From NCBI RefSeq assembly GCF_024166365.1, contig NC_064826.1, positions 61,335,001-61,399,000 on the forward strand: a stretch of DNA of 64,000 nt, given 5' to 3'. How positions within the stretch are numbered: the first letter of the stretch is position 1; every line of letters starts with the position of its first letter. The notes under the pieces are model-generated. The model had not been told where the DNA came from, ran no database searches, and saw nothing but the letters and a program-made list of their open reading frames with translations. A program made the translations under genes and the position numbers. This DNA comes from Elephas maximus indicus. Lineage: Eukaryota > Chordata > Mammalia > Proboscidea > Elephantidae. Shown here in pieces: positions 22,711-35,591 of the stretch.

Positions 22711-23164
22711 GTAACTGTGCCCACAGTAAAGTCAAATGTTTGCATCGCTATGCAGAGCAGTCTGGCTACTTAGTATCCCAGCTGTCCCCACTCCAAGACC
22801 TTACCTTTGTGCAATCAAAATATTAGAATACTTTCTCAAGATAAAAACTGAAGCCTTCCTATCAAGGTGAATTTTTTTCTCTATCTGTAGAGACAGAAAA
22901 CCAAAAATTGCTTTTAAATGACCACTTCTTCATCTCTGGGAAAATAATAATAATAAAGCCTGGTTGAGCACCATGCTCCAGATGAAAACCCAGATTGACC
23001 AAAAAGAAAAGCAACCAACCAAACAAACAAAAAAATTATTGGGCGATTTGTTCTCTTTTTGATGATGTAGTTATTTATAAATCTGTCCTTCATTATTTTA
23101 TAAAAAGTATTCCTTTGGATAATGGTTCTTTTAATATGTTTGTCTCCTGTCACTGCTTCTAAGT
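22711..23164. other. Unassigned, no gene seen
   Basis: No supported feature. Confidence 0.3.
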
Positions 23165-23400
23165 CCCAGGAGAGCAGGGCGGGGACTGTGTCTTCTTCAT
23201 CTTTACATCTCCAACACTGAATCCAGTACCTGGCTCATTGTTACTTGCTGAGTTTCTTCGCAATTAAAGGCAGGTATTATAGTAATTCACATGGGTGAGA
23301 AATAACTGAGAATTGGCTTGGCCTTCAAGGGTTCAGAGAAGAAGTGGCGACCCTAAAAGAGTGGGTAGGATTTGGGTTGGCAAAGAAGAGATGGGAAGAT
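23165..23400 (+). mobile_element. L2-like remnants
   Basis: 23165-23255 resembles the L2 3' end (agagcagggcggggactgtg, ccagtacctggctcattg). 23335-23400 resembles L2 text in the opposite sense (gagtgggtaggatttgggtt). Weak matches. Confidence 0.45.
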
Positions 23401-23884
23401 ATTTTAAGTAGAGAGTGAAATGAACAAAAGTATGATAACTAGAAAGCACAAAGCTTATTTTGAACCATTTAAAACATGATTTACTTTATAAATATTTTTA
23501 CATATAATTTTAAACAAACATCTCTTTTAATAATGAAGGTAATCTATGTTGAGCTCAAAGACCAACCAATACTAATAGTATTTCTTCAGTGTATTGAAGA
23601 AAGTACAAGTATAGTGGAGAAAAAAAAACTTATTTTCATTACTAAGCTGACAATCAGTTAAGCAGGCATTTTCCAACCTCAATTCTATTTCTCCCTTTCT
23701 ACTGAGATTTGCTTTGATCTGCATCAACATTCTGTGTGTTATTATTCCTTACTTCTCATATTTACCTGGAAGCATATTTGGGTTCAATATGTTCCATCTA
23801 CTCATTTGTCTTTAGGTCCTGGTGCACTGGTTTGCATGTAACAGGTGGTCAGAATTGTTGCTGTTATAATTTTTTATTAATAGC
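23401..23884. other. Unassigned, no gene seen
   Basis: AT-rich sequence with no supported feature. Confidence 0.3.
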
Positions 23885-24100
23885 TCTCTTTTATTGATAT
23901 TTTAATATGTATCAACCTTGTGCTAAGCACATGGATTCATAATCTCAATTACTCTGTAAGGTCAATATTATTATTAAGTCTATTTTTCAGGTGAGGAAAC
24001 TGAGGCTTAGAGAGATGAAATGACTTGTATCAAGTTACAGTGAGGGTAAGTACCAGCACCATGACTCAAGTTCAGATCTGCCTAACACCATGCTATTTTG
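23885..24100 (-). mobile_element. MIR
   Basis: Antisense MIR with tgtgctaagcacatggattc and gtgaggaaactgaggcttag, and a decayed head at cctaacaccatgctat. Confidence 0.75.
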
Positions 24101-24239
24101 AATTGAACTGATACACATGTTTAAGAAAGCCGTATAGAAATTATTATATGTCAACCACACTTTCTATTTCAGTCCATGGCTAAATAAGCCATTGCAATAT
24201 AAAGTGGTGTGTTATACATTATATAAATTTGTGTATATG

Positions 24240-24850
24240 AATGTGTACATACAGGGTGGTTTGCCCTTCTCACTTCCTGAAGATATTAAAGCTTGAGGAA
24301 TAATTGCTTCTGTGACACATAAACTGCATATGTATTTTTCATTTTGCAGACCCTGGAATTCTCATTTACCCCTCTTCAGCTAGGGTGTTGACAACGTGCT
24401 CATTGCCAGCAAGAGCCAGCCTGCTCTGCCTTAAAGTCAATGCTTAAAGAATCTCATAAAAAATTGAAATTCCCACCTTTATTCAAGCTTGTCAGGAAAT
24501 CTCCCCACAGCCCTTGGTATCTGAAAATGCATTATGGCTTGTTGAAAGCACTGTGGGAAGCAGTATTTACATTTTTTTGGTTGCACATAAAATCACCTTA
24601 TGAGCTGCCAAATGAAAACTGGGGAAATCTCAGTGAATACGGGCATCACTTTCAAAAACTCCTATGTGAAATGAAGCTTCCATGTTTCCTGCTTAAAGAG
24701 CTAATCTGGTTATTTTATCTCTTCATTTCATTCCTAAATAGAAATTAGAAGTTCTCCAGGACATGGGAATTAATGAAAGTTAGATGTCATTAGTGCAGCG
24801 CTAGCAGGAAGGAGTCAAAGAATATACTCTTCTGACATAGGAAGGGTTGA
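24240..24850. other. Candidate conserved noncoding block
   Basis: No repeat recognised. Balanced composition with motifs such as tcattagtgcagcgctagca near 24790. An open + frame at 24440-24748 (102 codons) has no recognisable domain. Conservation is inferred from texture and the absence of repeats only. Confidence 0.28.
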
Positions 24851-25400
24851 GGCCGGACTATTATCTCCTCAGTATGCTTGGCAGTTCCCAGGTTGGGTCC
24901 CTAAGTCCTGGATGACACTAACAAGTACCCATGAACTATTTTTAAAGGCCTTCCAGATGTCCTATATTAACCCATGGTAATACAGCTTAAATTGGTTTTT
25001 GTTGCTTTTAGCTGGAATGATACCTACGTAGCGAAAAGTCCTGATATGTGTGGTTCAGTAGTATCTGTGGTTATATATGTCTGAACAATTAAAAAGGGAG
25101 GAAGCAAATTAATACTTACTTGATAAAGAGATCCAAATTATGGAAGCTCTAGATTGTAAAGGGAAATAATTCAAGGCATCCTTGTGGTGAAAGCTCAGGA
25201 GTCACTGCATTAGCTTGATACTGAGAGGAAAATTATGTAAATTGAGCTTTCTAAATTTACTTTGCTCCCCCTACCCCCATTGTGTGCTTTCTCCAGTCAG
25301 TCAGATTTAATAAATTAGGTTGCTAATTATGTGTATGTCAAGTTCATAGACTGGATTGTAAGACTTCCTTGTCTCTATATAACAGGAAAGTGGCTCCTTT
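24851..25400. other. Unassigned, no gene seen
   Basis: No repeat or gene recognised. Confidence 0.35.
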
Positions 25401-25404
25401 GGCT

Positions 25405-25625
25405 TTCAGAGCTCCCTACAAGGTGGACACAATCCTCCTTTCTGGCCTTGATTGGCTTGTCTTGCTGTGGGTACTTTGATCATGATTCCTTTGCCCTCCC
25501 TCCCACCTGAACACAAACCTGTACCCTCTCCTTGCAGCTGACCTGATTCCTACTCACCTATCAGAGTCCGTCTCAAGTCTTTCTTCCTTCCACCTTGGGA
25601 CACAAGAGAATTTCACTTTGCTTCT
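25405..25625 (+). mobile_element. L2-like remnant
   Basis: The stretch with cctttgccctccctcccacc and ctgattcctactcacctatc, then gtctcaagtctttcttcc, resembles the L2 coding-end region. Diverged. Confidence 0.45.
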
Positions 25626-25809
25626 GAACTTCTCAGGTGTTAATTGATAATCTCTCTCAATCCATCAAGAAGACATACAGTTACGAACATATTTGCACAA
25701 CAGACCTCCAAAATACATGAAGCAAAAACTGGCAGAACTGAAAGGTGAATAAAGACAACAATAATGGTTGGGTGCTTGAATAAAAATGGATAAACAAAAT
25801 GTGGTATAG

Positions 25810-27181
25810 CTAGGGACACATTACCCAATAAGCAAGTGAAGCACTTGCTTAGGGCATCAACAAAACAGGGGCACCAGTTTTCTAAATCAAAGACCCATAG
25901 ATGTCAAACAGAGAGGACACAAGAAAAAGCGAAGGCTGCAGTGGAAGAAAACTGGCAGGGCACTAAATGAAATTGATACCAGCTCCAGCGTGTGTGTACG
26001 TGCCGGCCAGAAATAGAGTTCACGCAGGGTTATGAGGGGGCCCATGCACAAGGTTGTTTAAGCTATGAGGACCCTACCACTTCGACACCTTCATTGACAC
26101 TGTCTCCTATGGTTCCCTCCCGTGTAATTGAAACTCCTTATCTCATCGGGTCTCTTGGGAGTATACAGTTTCTTTCTAATAAACAAGAGGTGGAAGCGGG
26201 CTGTTGAGTCCAGCTTTTGCTACATTCACCCAATATGCAACTGGATCCAACATGAGCAATTACTGGGCAAGGATGAGTTATATTAATAGATAACATGCCT
26301 CTGACCCATTTTGAGAGAACTGTCTTATATATCCATGTCTGCTGATCCACCAACTCCAGCCAGGAGGACCATGATACACACACAAGGGTATGCTCTTGTG
26401 CACATCCTGCTAAACAACCAGTGGGAACTCCAGTCCCAGATAACATGCAAAAGTGAGGGAACTCAAATAAGTCAGTCATTGCAATGAATTCAATCACAGT
26501 GAAAAACTTTCATCAACTTTTCTTTAAATTGCTCATTACTGGGCAAGGATGAGTTATTTTGATACTTGTTTCATAATAAATGCTGTAATTATAAATGAAC
26601 AAATGAAAAGACATCATAAGAGAAAATTTAATGACCAGAAAACAAACATTACAACAAATTATTATATTTAATTTTAGATAGATCTTTCATCTCTAATATG
26701 TTATAATTAAGAATATTTATTTCTATTCTTTGCTCTTAAAACTTCTTCAATGTTTTCATCACAATTAAGATCAACAGAATTTTACATTGATTGTTGAAAC
26801 AACTAAATTCATTTTCTTTGTTGTAGAATATTTGAAATTCTTTTTACAGAAAATGTGGTATATAGTAAAAATCTTTATACCCAGCATCCACTAAAAATTT
26901 TATAACTCAGTTCATCTCATTCTGCTAAAATGGCATATGCTATTTTTGTGTCCAATTGCTAATATTATAGTCACATTTAAAAAGAGGTTACATCATGGAT
27001 AGTGACAACATACATCACATATACACATGTATACATACACATATGTGAGTTATATATATATACATATATACATGTATATGTATAAAACGCACATATCCCA
27101 TTTGATGCATGAGTAAGAAGAGGAGGGGGAACCACAGATTATCAGGGTTCAGGGGTCTCACATGCCTTAATGCAGCCCTGG
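25810..27181. mobile_element. hAT-like DNA transposon relic
   Basis: About 1.37 kb inserted in an L1. The left end is CTAGGGACACATTACCC; the right end read in reverse is CCAGGGCTGCATTAAGG. GTATAG flanks both sides. The subterminal run ccaataagcaagtgaag resembles the hAT-like ends near 44963. An internal 23-bp direct repeat lies at 26259-26281 and 26535-26557. No intact transposase, though reverse-strand text around 26700-26800 may be decayed coding sequence. Confidence 0.6.
27005..27085. repeat. TA/CA-rich simple repeat
   Basis: Alternating purine-pyrimidine tract (catatacacatgtatacata, tatatatatacatatataca). It lies within the hAT-like element, close to its right end. Confidence 0.85.
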
Positions 27182-27590
27182 GTATAGCAATATAATAGAA
27201 TATTATTTGGCCATAAGAAGGAATGAAGTACAAATACATGCTTCAACATGGACAAATCTTAAAAATTTTATGCCAAGAGAAAGAAGCCAGTCACAAAATA
27301 CCACATATTATATGATTCCATTTATATGAAATTTGTACAAGAGGCAAATCTATAGAGAAAAAAAGTAGACTAAGGGTTTACAGGACTGGGAGGGGAGAGG
27401 GGAAATATGGAGCAACGGCTAATAGGACTGGGATTTCTTTCGAGGATGATGAAAATGTTCTAAAATTAGATATGATAATGCTTGTACATCTCTGTGCATA
27501 TATTGAAAACCACTGATATGTACCTTTAAAAGAGTGAATTATAAGGTATATGAATTATATCTCAATAAAAATTTTTATAAATACAGTGTT

Positions 27591-27899
27591 TCAGGTAGAT
27601 AATAAAAGTATATTATTTTTTTTAGAATCGTGATGGTGGTCTTTATCAGGTTTTAAAAACTTTTAATTTGTTATGGTTTCTTATTCTAAATCAATATTCA
27701 CATTCATAGGTAATTTTGTATTATTTTTCAAAGAGGAGCCAAAAATTGAATAAACTTCAGCCACCACAAACCCACGTTCAACTTAAAATGAAGTGAACTT
27801 TTTTCTTCAGAAAAAGAAAAATAGGTTATTGTCTGTTAGAAAAGATTAGTGATCCTTCTACAAATCCTCAGTGAAATTTTTTTATTTGAAGAGTTTATT
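27591..27899. other. Unassigned, no gene seen
   Basis: AT-rich sequence without a supported feature. Confidence 0.3.
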
Positions 27900-28080
27900 T
27901 TAATTTGTAAGTTCAGAGAACATTTAAAATTTTTATTTTCTGATTATAAAAGCAACACTAGTTTGCTGTGGAAAGGCTGGGAACTGTAGAAACGCATTTA
28001 AAAAATCACAACCTGGAATTATCAGTCATTAACATGTTGGTACATTTCCTTAAAAAATTTTTTTGTTGGCCCATGTGCAT

Positions 28081-28245
28081 AAAACCCGTATAAACTCGGT
28101 AGCGGTGGAGTCCATTCTGACTAATAGCGACACTACAGGACAGAGAAGAACTGCCCCACAGGGTTTACAAAGAGTAGCTGGTTGATTCAAACTCTTGACC
28201 TTTTGGTTAGCAGCCAAGGTCTTAACCACTGCACCAATAGGGCTC
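28081..28245 (-). mobile_element. AfroSINE-type SINE, diverged
   Basis: Antisense. Body ccccacagggtttacaaaga and head ccactgcaccaatagggctc. Tail side altered (aaaacccgtataaactcggt). Confidence 0.85.
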
Positions 28246-28309
28246 AAAAAAAAACCTCGGTAGAGCACATATGATATATACATATCTCTCTATATTTTTT
28301 CACCCAAAA

Positions 28310-28755
28310 CAGGTTTTCCTTGTATCTGAAAGTACGAAAATTTTCATAAGCCAAAACGGGGTGAAGTGAAGAAGCAATTACCATTAATTTTCTGGGAAAA
28401 ATTTCTGAGCATTCCCAGACCCAAAAAATAACCTACCGAATCAAACCAAAATAAATCGCGATAAAACACAGATGTTCACATAGTTCAAGGCTATGACGGC
28501 TTGACGTTAAGATTCAGAGTGTAGGTTCCAAGGAAGGAGCTTGGTGACACCAGTCTCGCTGCTGGGGGTGCACACTGCCTCTTTAATGGCTCAACTCAAG
28601 GCAAACACTGAACCCTATTTCCTCTCTTTGCCTTTTTCTGTAAAAGCAAAAATCCTCTTCTGCTTTCTTTCGGTTATCGAAAGCAGTACTTATGCAGGTC
28701 TTTGATGTAGACGAAGCGGCATACACTGAACTTTAAAAAAAGTGGGAGATACCTG
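28310..28755. mobile_element. Tigger/mariner-like nonautonomous element
   Basis: About 446 bp. The left part CAGGTTTTCCTTGTATCTGA and the reversed right end CAGGTATCTCCCACTTTT are only partly similar. TA follows the right end. The interior (gcttacaaaa-type and cgaaagcagtacttatgcag text) recalls an old Tigger-class nonautonomous family. No coding. Confidence 0.5.
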
Positions 28756-28823
28756 TATTTGATTGTAAACATTTCCACACATCATTAACTTCTTTGAGAT
28801 ATTTTCAGTAGTTCTATAATAAT

Positions 28824-28989
28824 AACCCCTGTGGCGTAGTAGTTAGGTGCTACGGCTGCTAACCAAGAGGTTGGCAGTTCAAATACGCCAGGCGCTCCTT
28901 GGAAACTCTATGGGGGAGTTCTACTCTGTCCTGTAGGGTCGCTATGAGTAGGAATCCACTCGACAGCCTTGAGTTTGGTTTGGTTTTTT
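28824..28989 (+). mobile_element. AfroSINE-type SINE
   Basis: Sense copy: head aacccctgtggcgtagtagt, B-box region ttggcagttcaaatacgcca, body gcgctccttggaaactctat and end agtttggtttggtttttt. Confidence 0.93.
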
Positions 28990-30334
28990 CATGCATACAG
29001 CATAATTTATAGAACCATATCCCTATTTTTTTCTTGTATTTTTGTTGCACGATATTTTACTATTTATAATCAGTGTATACATTTAACTTTGTATCTTGAT
29101 TTTTTTTCACTTTACATTATGTCCTAAGTATTTTTTTCAGTTTACTCTATTGTCTTGGTAATTATCATTGACAATAGCCACTTAAATTCTACAAGTGAAT
29201 ATACCACATCTTATTTAACAGTTCCTCTACTATCTTTTCTACTCTCTGTCATTTGGTTTATTTCCATCTCTTTGCTATTATAAGAATATAGTGATAAGTA
29301 TCTTTGTGTATATAGCTCTTCTCAGTATATAGATTATTTCTTTTTTTTTTAATTTTTATTATGCTTTAAATGAAAGTTTACAAACCAAGCCACTCTCATA
29401 CAAAAACTTATATACACCTTGCTATATACTCCTAGTTGCTCTCCCCCTAATGAGACAGCATACTCCTTCCTTCTACTCTCTATTTTCGTGTCCACTTGGC
29501 CAGCTCCTGAACTCCTCTGCCCTCTCATTTCCTCTCCAGACAGGAGCTGCCCACATAGTCTCCTGTGTCTACTTGATCTAAGAAGCTCACTCATCACCAG
29601 TATCATTTTACATCCCATAGTCCAGGCCAATCCCTGTCTGAAGAGTTGGCTTTGGGAACAGCTCCTGTCTTGGGCTAAGAGAAGGTCTGGGGACCATGAC
29701 CTCCAGGGTCCTTCTAGTCTCAGACCATTAAGTCTGGTCTTTGTATGAGAATTTGAGGTCTGCATCCCAGTACTCTTCTGCTCTGTCAGGGGTTCACCCT
29801 CGAGTTCCCTGTCAGGGCAGTCATTGGTTGTAGCTGGGCACCATCTAGTTCTTCTGGCCTCAGGCTGATGTAGTCTTTTGTTTATGTGGCCCTTTCTGTC
29901 TTTTGGGGTGATAATTACCCTGTGTCTTTGGAGTTCTTTATTCTCGTTTGCTCCAGATGGGTTGAGATCAGTTGATGCATCTTAGATGGCCGCTTGCTAG
30001 CATTTAAGACCCCAGACGCCACTCTCCAAAGTGGAATGCAGAATGTTTTCTTGATAGATTTTATTATGCCAATTGATTTAGATGTCCCCGAAACCATGGT
30101 CCCCAAACCCCGGTCCCTGCTACGCTGGTCTTCGAAGTGTTCAGGTTATTCAGGAAACTTCTTTGCTTTTGGTTTAATCCAGGTGTGCTGACCTCTCTTG
30201 TATCATGTGTTGTCTTTACCTTTACCTAAAATAGTTCTTATCTCCTATCTAATTAGTGAAAACCTTCCCTCCCTCCTCGCTCTCGTAACCACCAAAGAAT
30301 ATTTTCTTCTCTGTTTAAACTATTTCTCAAATTC

Positions 30335-33300
30335 TTATAATAGTGGTCTCGTACAATATCTGTCCTTTTGCAACTGACTAATTTCACTCAGCATAATGCC
30401 TTCCAGGTTCCTCCATGTTATGAAATGTTTCACAGGTTCATCACTGTTCTTTATCAATGGATAGTATTCCATTGTGTGAATATACCATAATTTATTTATC
30501 CATTCATCCATTGATGAACACCTTGGTTGCTTCCATCTTTTTCCTATTGTAAACAGTGCTGCAATAAACATGGGTGTGCATATATCTGTTCTTCTAAAGG
30601 CTCTTATTTCTCTAGGATCTATTCTGAGGAGTGGGATTGCTGGATCCTATGGTAGTTCTATTCCTAGCTTTTTAAGGAAGCACCAAATTGATTTCCAAAG
30701 TGGTTGTACCATTTTACATTCCTACCAGCAGTGTATCAGTGTTCCAGTCTCTATACAACCTCGTCAACATTTATTATTTTGTGTTTTTTGGGTTAATGCC
30801 AGCCTTGTTGGAGTGAGATGAAATCTCACTGTAGTTTTGATTTGCATTTCTTTTTTTTTTTTTAATGGCTAATGATCATGAGCATTTCCTCGTGTATCTG
30901 TTATCAGCCTGTATGTCTTCTTTAGTGAAGTGCCTGTTCATATCCTTTGATCATTTTTAATTGGGTTATTTGTGTTTTTGTAGTTGACTTTTTCTAGTAT
31001 CATGTAGATTTTAGAGATCAGACACTGATCGGAAATGTGATAGCTAAAACCTTTTTCCCATTCTGTAGGTAATTTTGGATGAGCATAGGTATTTGATTTT
31101 TAGGAGCTCCCAGTTATCTAGTTTTTCTTCTACATTCGTAGTAATGTTTTATATATTGTTTATGCCATGCATTAGGGCTCCTGGTGTTGTCCCTATTTTT
31201 TCTTCCATGGTCTTTATCATTTTAGATTTAGGTCTTTGATCCATTTTGAGTTTGTTTTTGTGCATGGTGTGAGGTACGGGTCTTGTTTCATTTTTTTTGT
31301 GGATGGATATCCAGTTCCGCCGGCACCTTTTGCTGAAGAGGCTGTCTTTTCCCCATTTAACTGACTTTGGGCCTTTGTTAAATATCAGCTGCTCATAGGT
31401 GAATGGATTTATGTCTGGATTCTCAATTCTGTTCCATTGGTCTATGTATCTGTTGTTGTATCAGTACCAGGCTGTTTTGACTACTGTGGCAGTATAATAG
31501 GTTCTAAAATCAGGTAGAGTGAGGCCTCCAACTTTGTTCTTTTTCAGTAATGCTTTAATTATCCAGGGCCTCTTTCCCTTCCATACAAAGTTGGTGATTT
31601 GTTTCTCCAACTCATTAAAAAATGTCCTTGGAATTTGGATTGGGATCACATTGTATCTATAGATGGCTTTAGTAGAACAGACATTTTTACAACGTTAAGT
31701 CTTCTTATCCATGAGCAAGGTATGTTTTCCCACTTACGTAGGTCTCTTTTGGTTTCTTGCAGTAGTGTCTTGTAGTTTTCTTTGTATAGGTCTTTTACCT
31801 AAGTATTTTATCTTCTTGGAGGCTACTGTAAATGGTATTGATTTGGTGATTTCCTCTTCAATGTTCTTTTTGTTGGTGTAGAGGAATCCAATTGATTTTC
31901 ATGTGTTTATCTTGTATCTTGATACTATGCTGAACTCTTCTATTAGTTTCAGTAGTTTTCTTGAGGATTCTTTAGGGTTTTCTGTGTATAAGATCATGTC
32001 ATCTACAAGTAGAGATACTTCTTCTTTACCAATCTGCATGCCCTTTATTTCTTTAGCTAGCCTAATTGCTCTGGCTAGGACCTTTAGCTCAATGTTGAAT
32101 AAAAGTGGTGATAAAGGGTATCCTTGTTTGGTACTGGATCTCAAAGGGAATGTGTTCAGATTCTCTCTATTTAGGATGATGTTGACTATTGGCTTTGTAT
32201 GAATGCCCTTTATTATGTTGAGGAATTTTCCTTCTATTCTTATTTTGCTGAGAGTTTTTATCATGAATGGGTGTCGAACTTTGTCAAATGCCTTTTCTGC
32301 ATCAATTGATAAGATCATGTGGTTCTTGTCTTTTGTTGTACTTATATTATGGATTACATTAATTGTTTTTCTAATGTTGAACCATCCCTGCATACCTGGT
32401 ATGAATCCCACTTGGTCATGGTGAATCACTTTTTTGATATGTTGTTGAATCCTATCGTCTAGAATTTTGTTGTGGATTTTTGCATCTAAGCTCCTGAGGG
32501 ATATAGGTGTGTAATTTTCTTTTTTGTGGTGTCTTTACCTGGTTTTGGTATCAGGGATATGTTGGCTTCATAGAATGAGTTTGGGAATATTCTGTCCTTT
32601 TCTATGCTCTGAAATACCTTTAGTAGTAGTGGTGCTAACTCTTCTCTGAAAGTTTGGTAGAACTCTGCAGTGAAGCCATCTGGGCCAGGGCTTTTTTTTT
32701 TTTGTTGGGAGTTTTTTGATTACCTTTTCAATCTCTTCATTTGTTATGGGTCTATTTAGTTGTTCTACCTCTGTTTGTGTTGGTTTAGGTAAGTAGTGTG
32801 TTTCTACAAATCCATCCATTTCTTCTAGGTTTTCAAATTTGTCAGAGTACAATTTTTCGTACTAATCTATATGATTCTTTTAATTTCAGTTGGGTCTGTT
32901 GTAATATTGCCCATCTCATTTCTTATTCAGGTTGTTTGCTTCATCTCCTGTTTTTATTTTGTCATTTTGGCCAATGGCTTATCAATTTTGTTAATTTTTT
33001 CAGAGAACCAGCTTTTCATCTTCTTAACTCTTTCAGTTGTTTTTCTCTTCTCTATTTCATTGAATTCTTCTCTAATTTTTATCATTTGCTTTCTTCTGGT
33101 GCCTGAGGGTTTCTTTTGTTGCTGTCTTTCTATTTGTTCAAGTTGTAGGGATAATTCCTTGATTTTGGCCCTTCCTCCTTTTTGGATGTGAGCACTTATT
33201 GATATAAATTGACCTCTGAGCACTGCTTTAGCTGTATCCCAAAGATTCTGATAGGAAGTGTTTTCGTTCTCATTGGATTCTATGAATTTCTTGTTCCATT

Positions 33301-34098
33301 CTTGGTGTCTTCTATAACCCAGTCATTTTTGCATGTGATATTGTTCAGTTCCCAAGTGTTTGATTTCTTTTCCCTGCTTTTTCTGTTATTGATTTCCACT
33401 TTTATGACCATATGATCAGAGGAGATGCTTTGTAATATTTCAATGTTTTGGATTCTGCTAAGGCTTGCTTTCTGACCTAGTATGTAGTCTATTCTGGAGA
33501 ATGTTTCATGTGCATTGGAAAAGAAAGTATACTTGGCTGCTGTTGGGTGGAATGTTGTGTATATGTCTATGAGGTCAAGCTGGTTGATTGTGGCATTTAG
33601 ATCCTCTGTGTCTTTATTGAGCTTCTTTCTGGATGTTCTGTCCTTCACTGAAAGTGGTGTGTTCAAGTTTCCTACTATAATTATGGCACTGTCTATCTCA
33701 CTTTTCAATGCTGTTAGAGTTTGTTTTAAGTATCTTGCAGCCTTGTTATTGAAAGCATAAATATTTAATATGGTTATATCCTCCTGGTATATTGTCCCTT
33801 TAATCATTATATGGTGTCCTTCCTTATCCTTTGTGGTGGATTTAACTTTAAAGTCTATTTTGTCAGAAATTAATATTGCCACTCTTGCTGTTTTTTGATT
33901 GTTGTTTGCTTGATATATTTTTTTCTATGCTTTGAGTTTTAGTTTGTGTCTCTAAGTCTAAAGTGGGTCTCTTGTAGGGAGCATATAGACAGATAGTATT
34001 TTTTTTATCCATTTTGCCACTGTCTGTCTCTTTGTTGGTGCATTTAGTCCATTTACATTCAGCATAATTATGGATAGGTGTGAGTTTAGTGCTGTCAT
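30335..34098 (-). pseudogene. L1 ORF2 relic (endonuclease-reverse transcriptase)
   Basis: About 3.76 kb, the usual ORF2 length, starting at an ATG at 34096-34098. The N-terminal endonuclease shows QETH-equivalent decayed text, then VAILISDK, GNLNTP, RIDYILG and SSDHM. In GNLN the first N (33667-33669) replaces the catalytic Asp of the GDFN motif. The reverse transcriptase keeps [19 protein letters not shown] and DAEKAFDK; its catalytic motif reads LVDDM (two Asp at 31999-32004) instead of FADDM. The C-terminus retains MFIAALFTI and MEYYPLIKN. Frameshifts and stops break it into fragments, the longest about 200 residues, so it cannot make an active enzyme. Confidence 0.92.
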
Positions 34099-34499
34099 TT
34101 TGATACCTTTTTTGTGTGTTGTTGACAGTTTCTTTTTCTCACTTAATTTTTTGTGCTGAGTAGTTTATATATTGTCTTTTCCTCTTATTTGTTGTTGTTG
34201 ATTTTATTCCTGCTCAGTCTCTATTTTTTTCTTGTATTTTATTTTGATGAGTAGGATTGTTAGTCTCCTTTGTGGTTTCCTTAATATTTACTCCCATTTT
34301 TCTATGTTTAAACCTTTACTTTTATTTCTTTGTATTGCCTTGTCTTCCTGTCAATATTAAAGATCTATGGCTATATTTCTTAGTCCCTTTTTATTGCGTT
34401 AATGTTGTCTTCTTTTACATAATGACATTGTTGTTCCCCTGTTCTGAGCATATTTTAATTTTGACTTATTTTTGTGATTTCCCTGCCTGGGTTGACATC

Positions 34500-35591
34500 T
34501 GATTGCTCTGTCCAGTGTTCTAGTCTTGGGTTGATATCTGATATTATTGATTTCCTAAACAGAGAACTCCCTTTAGTGTTTTTTTCAGTTTTGGTTTGGT
34601 TTTTATGAATTCCCTAAACTTTGGTTTATCTGAAAATGTCCTAATTTCACCTTCATATTTGAAAGATAGTTTTTCTGGATGTATGATTCTTGGCTGGCAA
34701 TTTTTTTCCTTCAACGCTTTATGTAAGTCATCCCATTGCCTTCTTGCCTACATGGTTTCTGTAGTCTGAGTTTATTCTTATTGACTCTCCTTTGTGGGTG
34801 ACTTTTTATCCCTAGCCACTCTTAAAATTCTCTCTTTGTCTTCAGTTTTGGCAAGTTTGATTATAATACGTCTTGGTGACTTTCTTTTAAGACCTACCTA
34901 TATGGAGTTCGATGAGCATCTTGGATAGATATCTTCTCATCTTTCACGATATCAGGGAAGTTTTCTGCCAACAAATCTTCAATATTTCTGTCTGTATTTT
35001 CTGTAAAAAAAAAAAAAAAATTATTTTTTTATTTTCTGTTATTCCTCCCTGTTCTGGTACTCCAATCACTTGTAGGTTATTTCTCTTGAAAGAGTCCCAC
35101 ATGATTCTCAAGGTTTCTTCATTTTTAAAAAATTCTTTTATGTGATTTTCCTTGAAGTATATTGGTGCCAAGTGCTTTATCTTCAGCCTCACCAATTCTG
35201 CATTGCTTTGCTCAATTCTGCTCCTCTGACTTGATTGAGTTGTCTAATTCTGTAATTTTATTGTTAATCTTCTGAATTTCTGATTGCTGTGTATGGACTT
35301 TTCCAGCTTATTAAGTTTTTCATTATGTTCTTGAATAACTTTTTTAATTTCTTCAACTGCTTTATCTGTGTGTCCCTTGGCTTGTTCTGCGTATTGCCCG
35401 ATCTCCTTCCTGATCTTGTTCCTGATATCTAGAAGAATTCTGTATATTTATCTTTTGTATTCTGCATCTGGTAATTCAAGGAAGGGACCTTCATCCAGAA
35501 GATCTCTGGATTCTTTGTTTTGAGGGCTTGTTGATGCTGTCATGTTCTGCTTCTTTATGTGATTTGATATTGACTGTTGTCTTTGAGCCAT
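34500..35591 (-). pseudogene. L1 ORF1 relic (RNA-binding chaperone)
   Basis: Starts at an ATG at 35589-35591 encoding MAQRQQSISNHIKK. A Lys/Glu/Gln-rich coiled-coil-like stretch follows. The clearest surviving piece, about 34944-35195, contains ETLRIMWDSFKRNNLQVIGV, matching the start of the L1 ORF1p RNA-recognition domain (NLRNLWDNFKRxNIxIIGVPE type). An A run at 35005-35020 and several stops disrupt the frame. The 3' boundary is approximate. Confidence 0.8.

Larger units (their letters stand above)
25650..27590 (+). mobile_element. Old L1 split by a hAT-like element
   Basis: Left part 25650-25809 (caacagacctccaaaataca, ggataaacaaaatgtggtat) and right part 27182-27590 (agaatattatttggccataa, then a 3' UTR and an ATCTCAATAAAAATTTT end) are L1 ORF2 and 3' UTR on the plus strand. 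The join matches the L1 run gtggtatatacatacaatgg. Confidence 0.8.

Noticed and set aside
25992..26497. Opposed 71- and 119-codon frames as a processed gene copy
   Set aside because: They lie inside the hAT-like relic, and I recognise no parent gene.
27005..27085. Regularly spaced short repeats as a possible CRISPR-like array
   Set aside because: It is a TA/CA simple-sequence tract in vertebrate DNA, with no spacers.
29349..29765. Overlapping 138- and 109-codon frames on both strands
   Set aside because: They lie in the L1 3' UTR, which is naturally stop-poor. No protein family resemblance.
31899..33882. Long minus-strand frames encoding reverse-transcriptase and endonuclease pieces as a host gene
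   Set aside because: They are fragments of L1 ORF2 inside a clearly bounded L1, with stops and altered catalytic residues.
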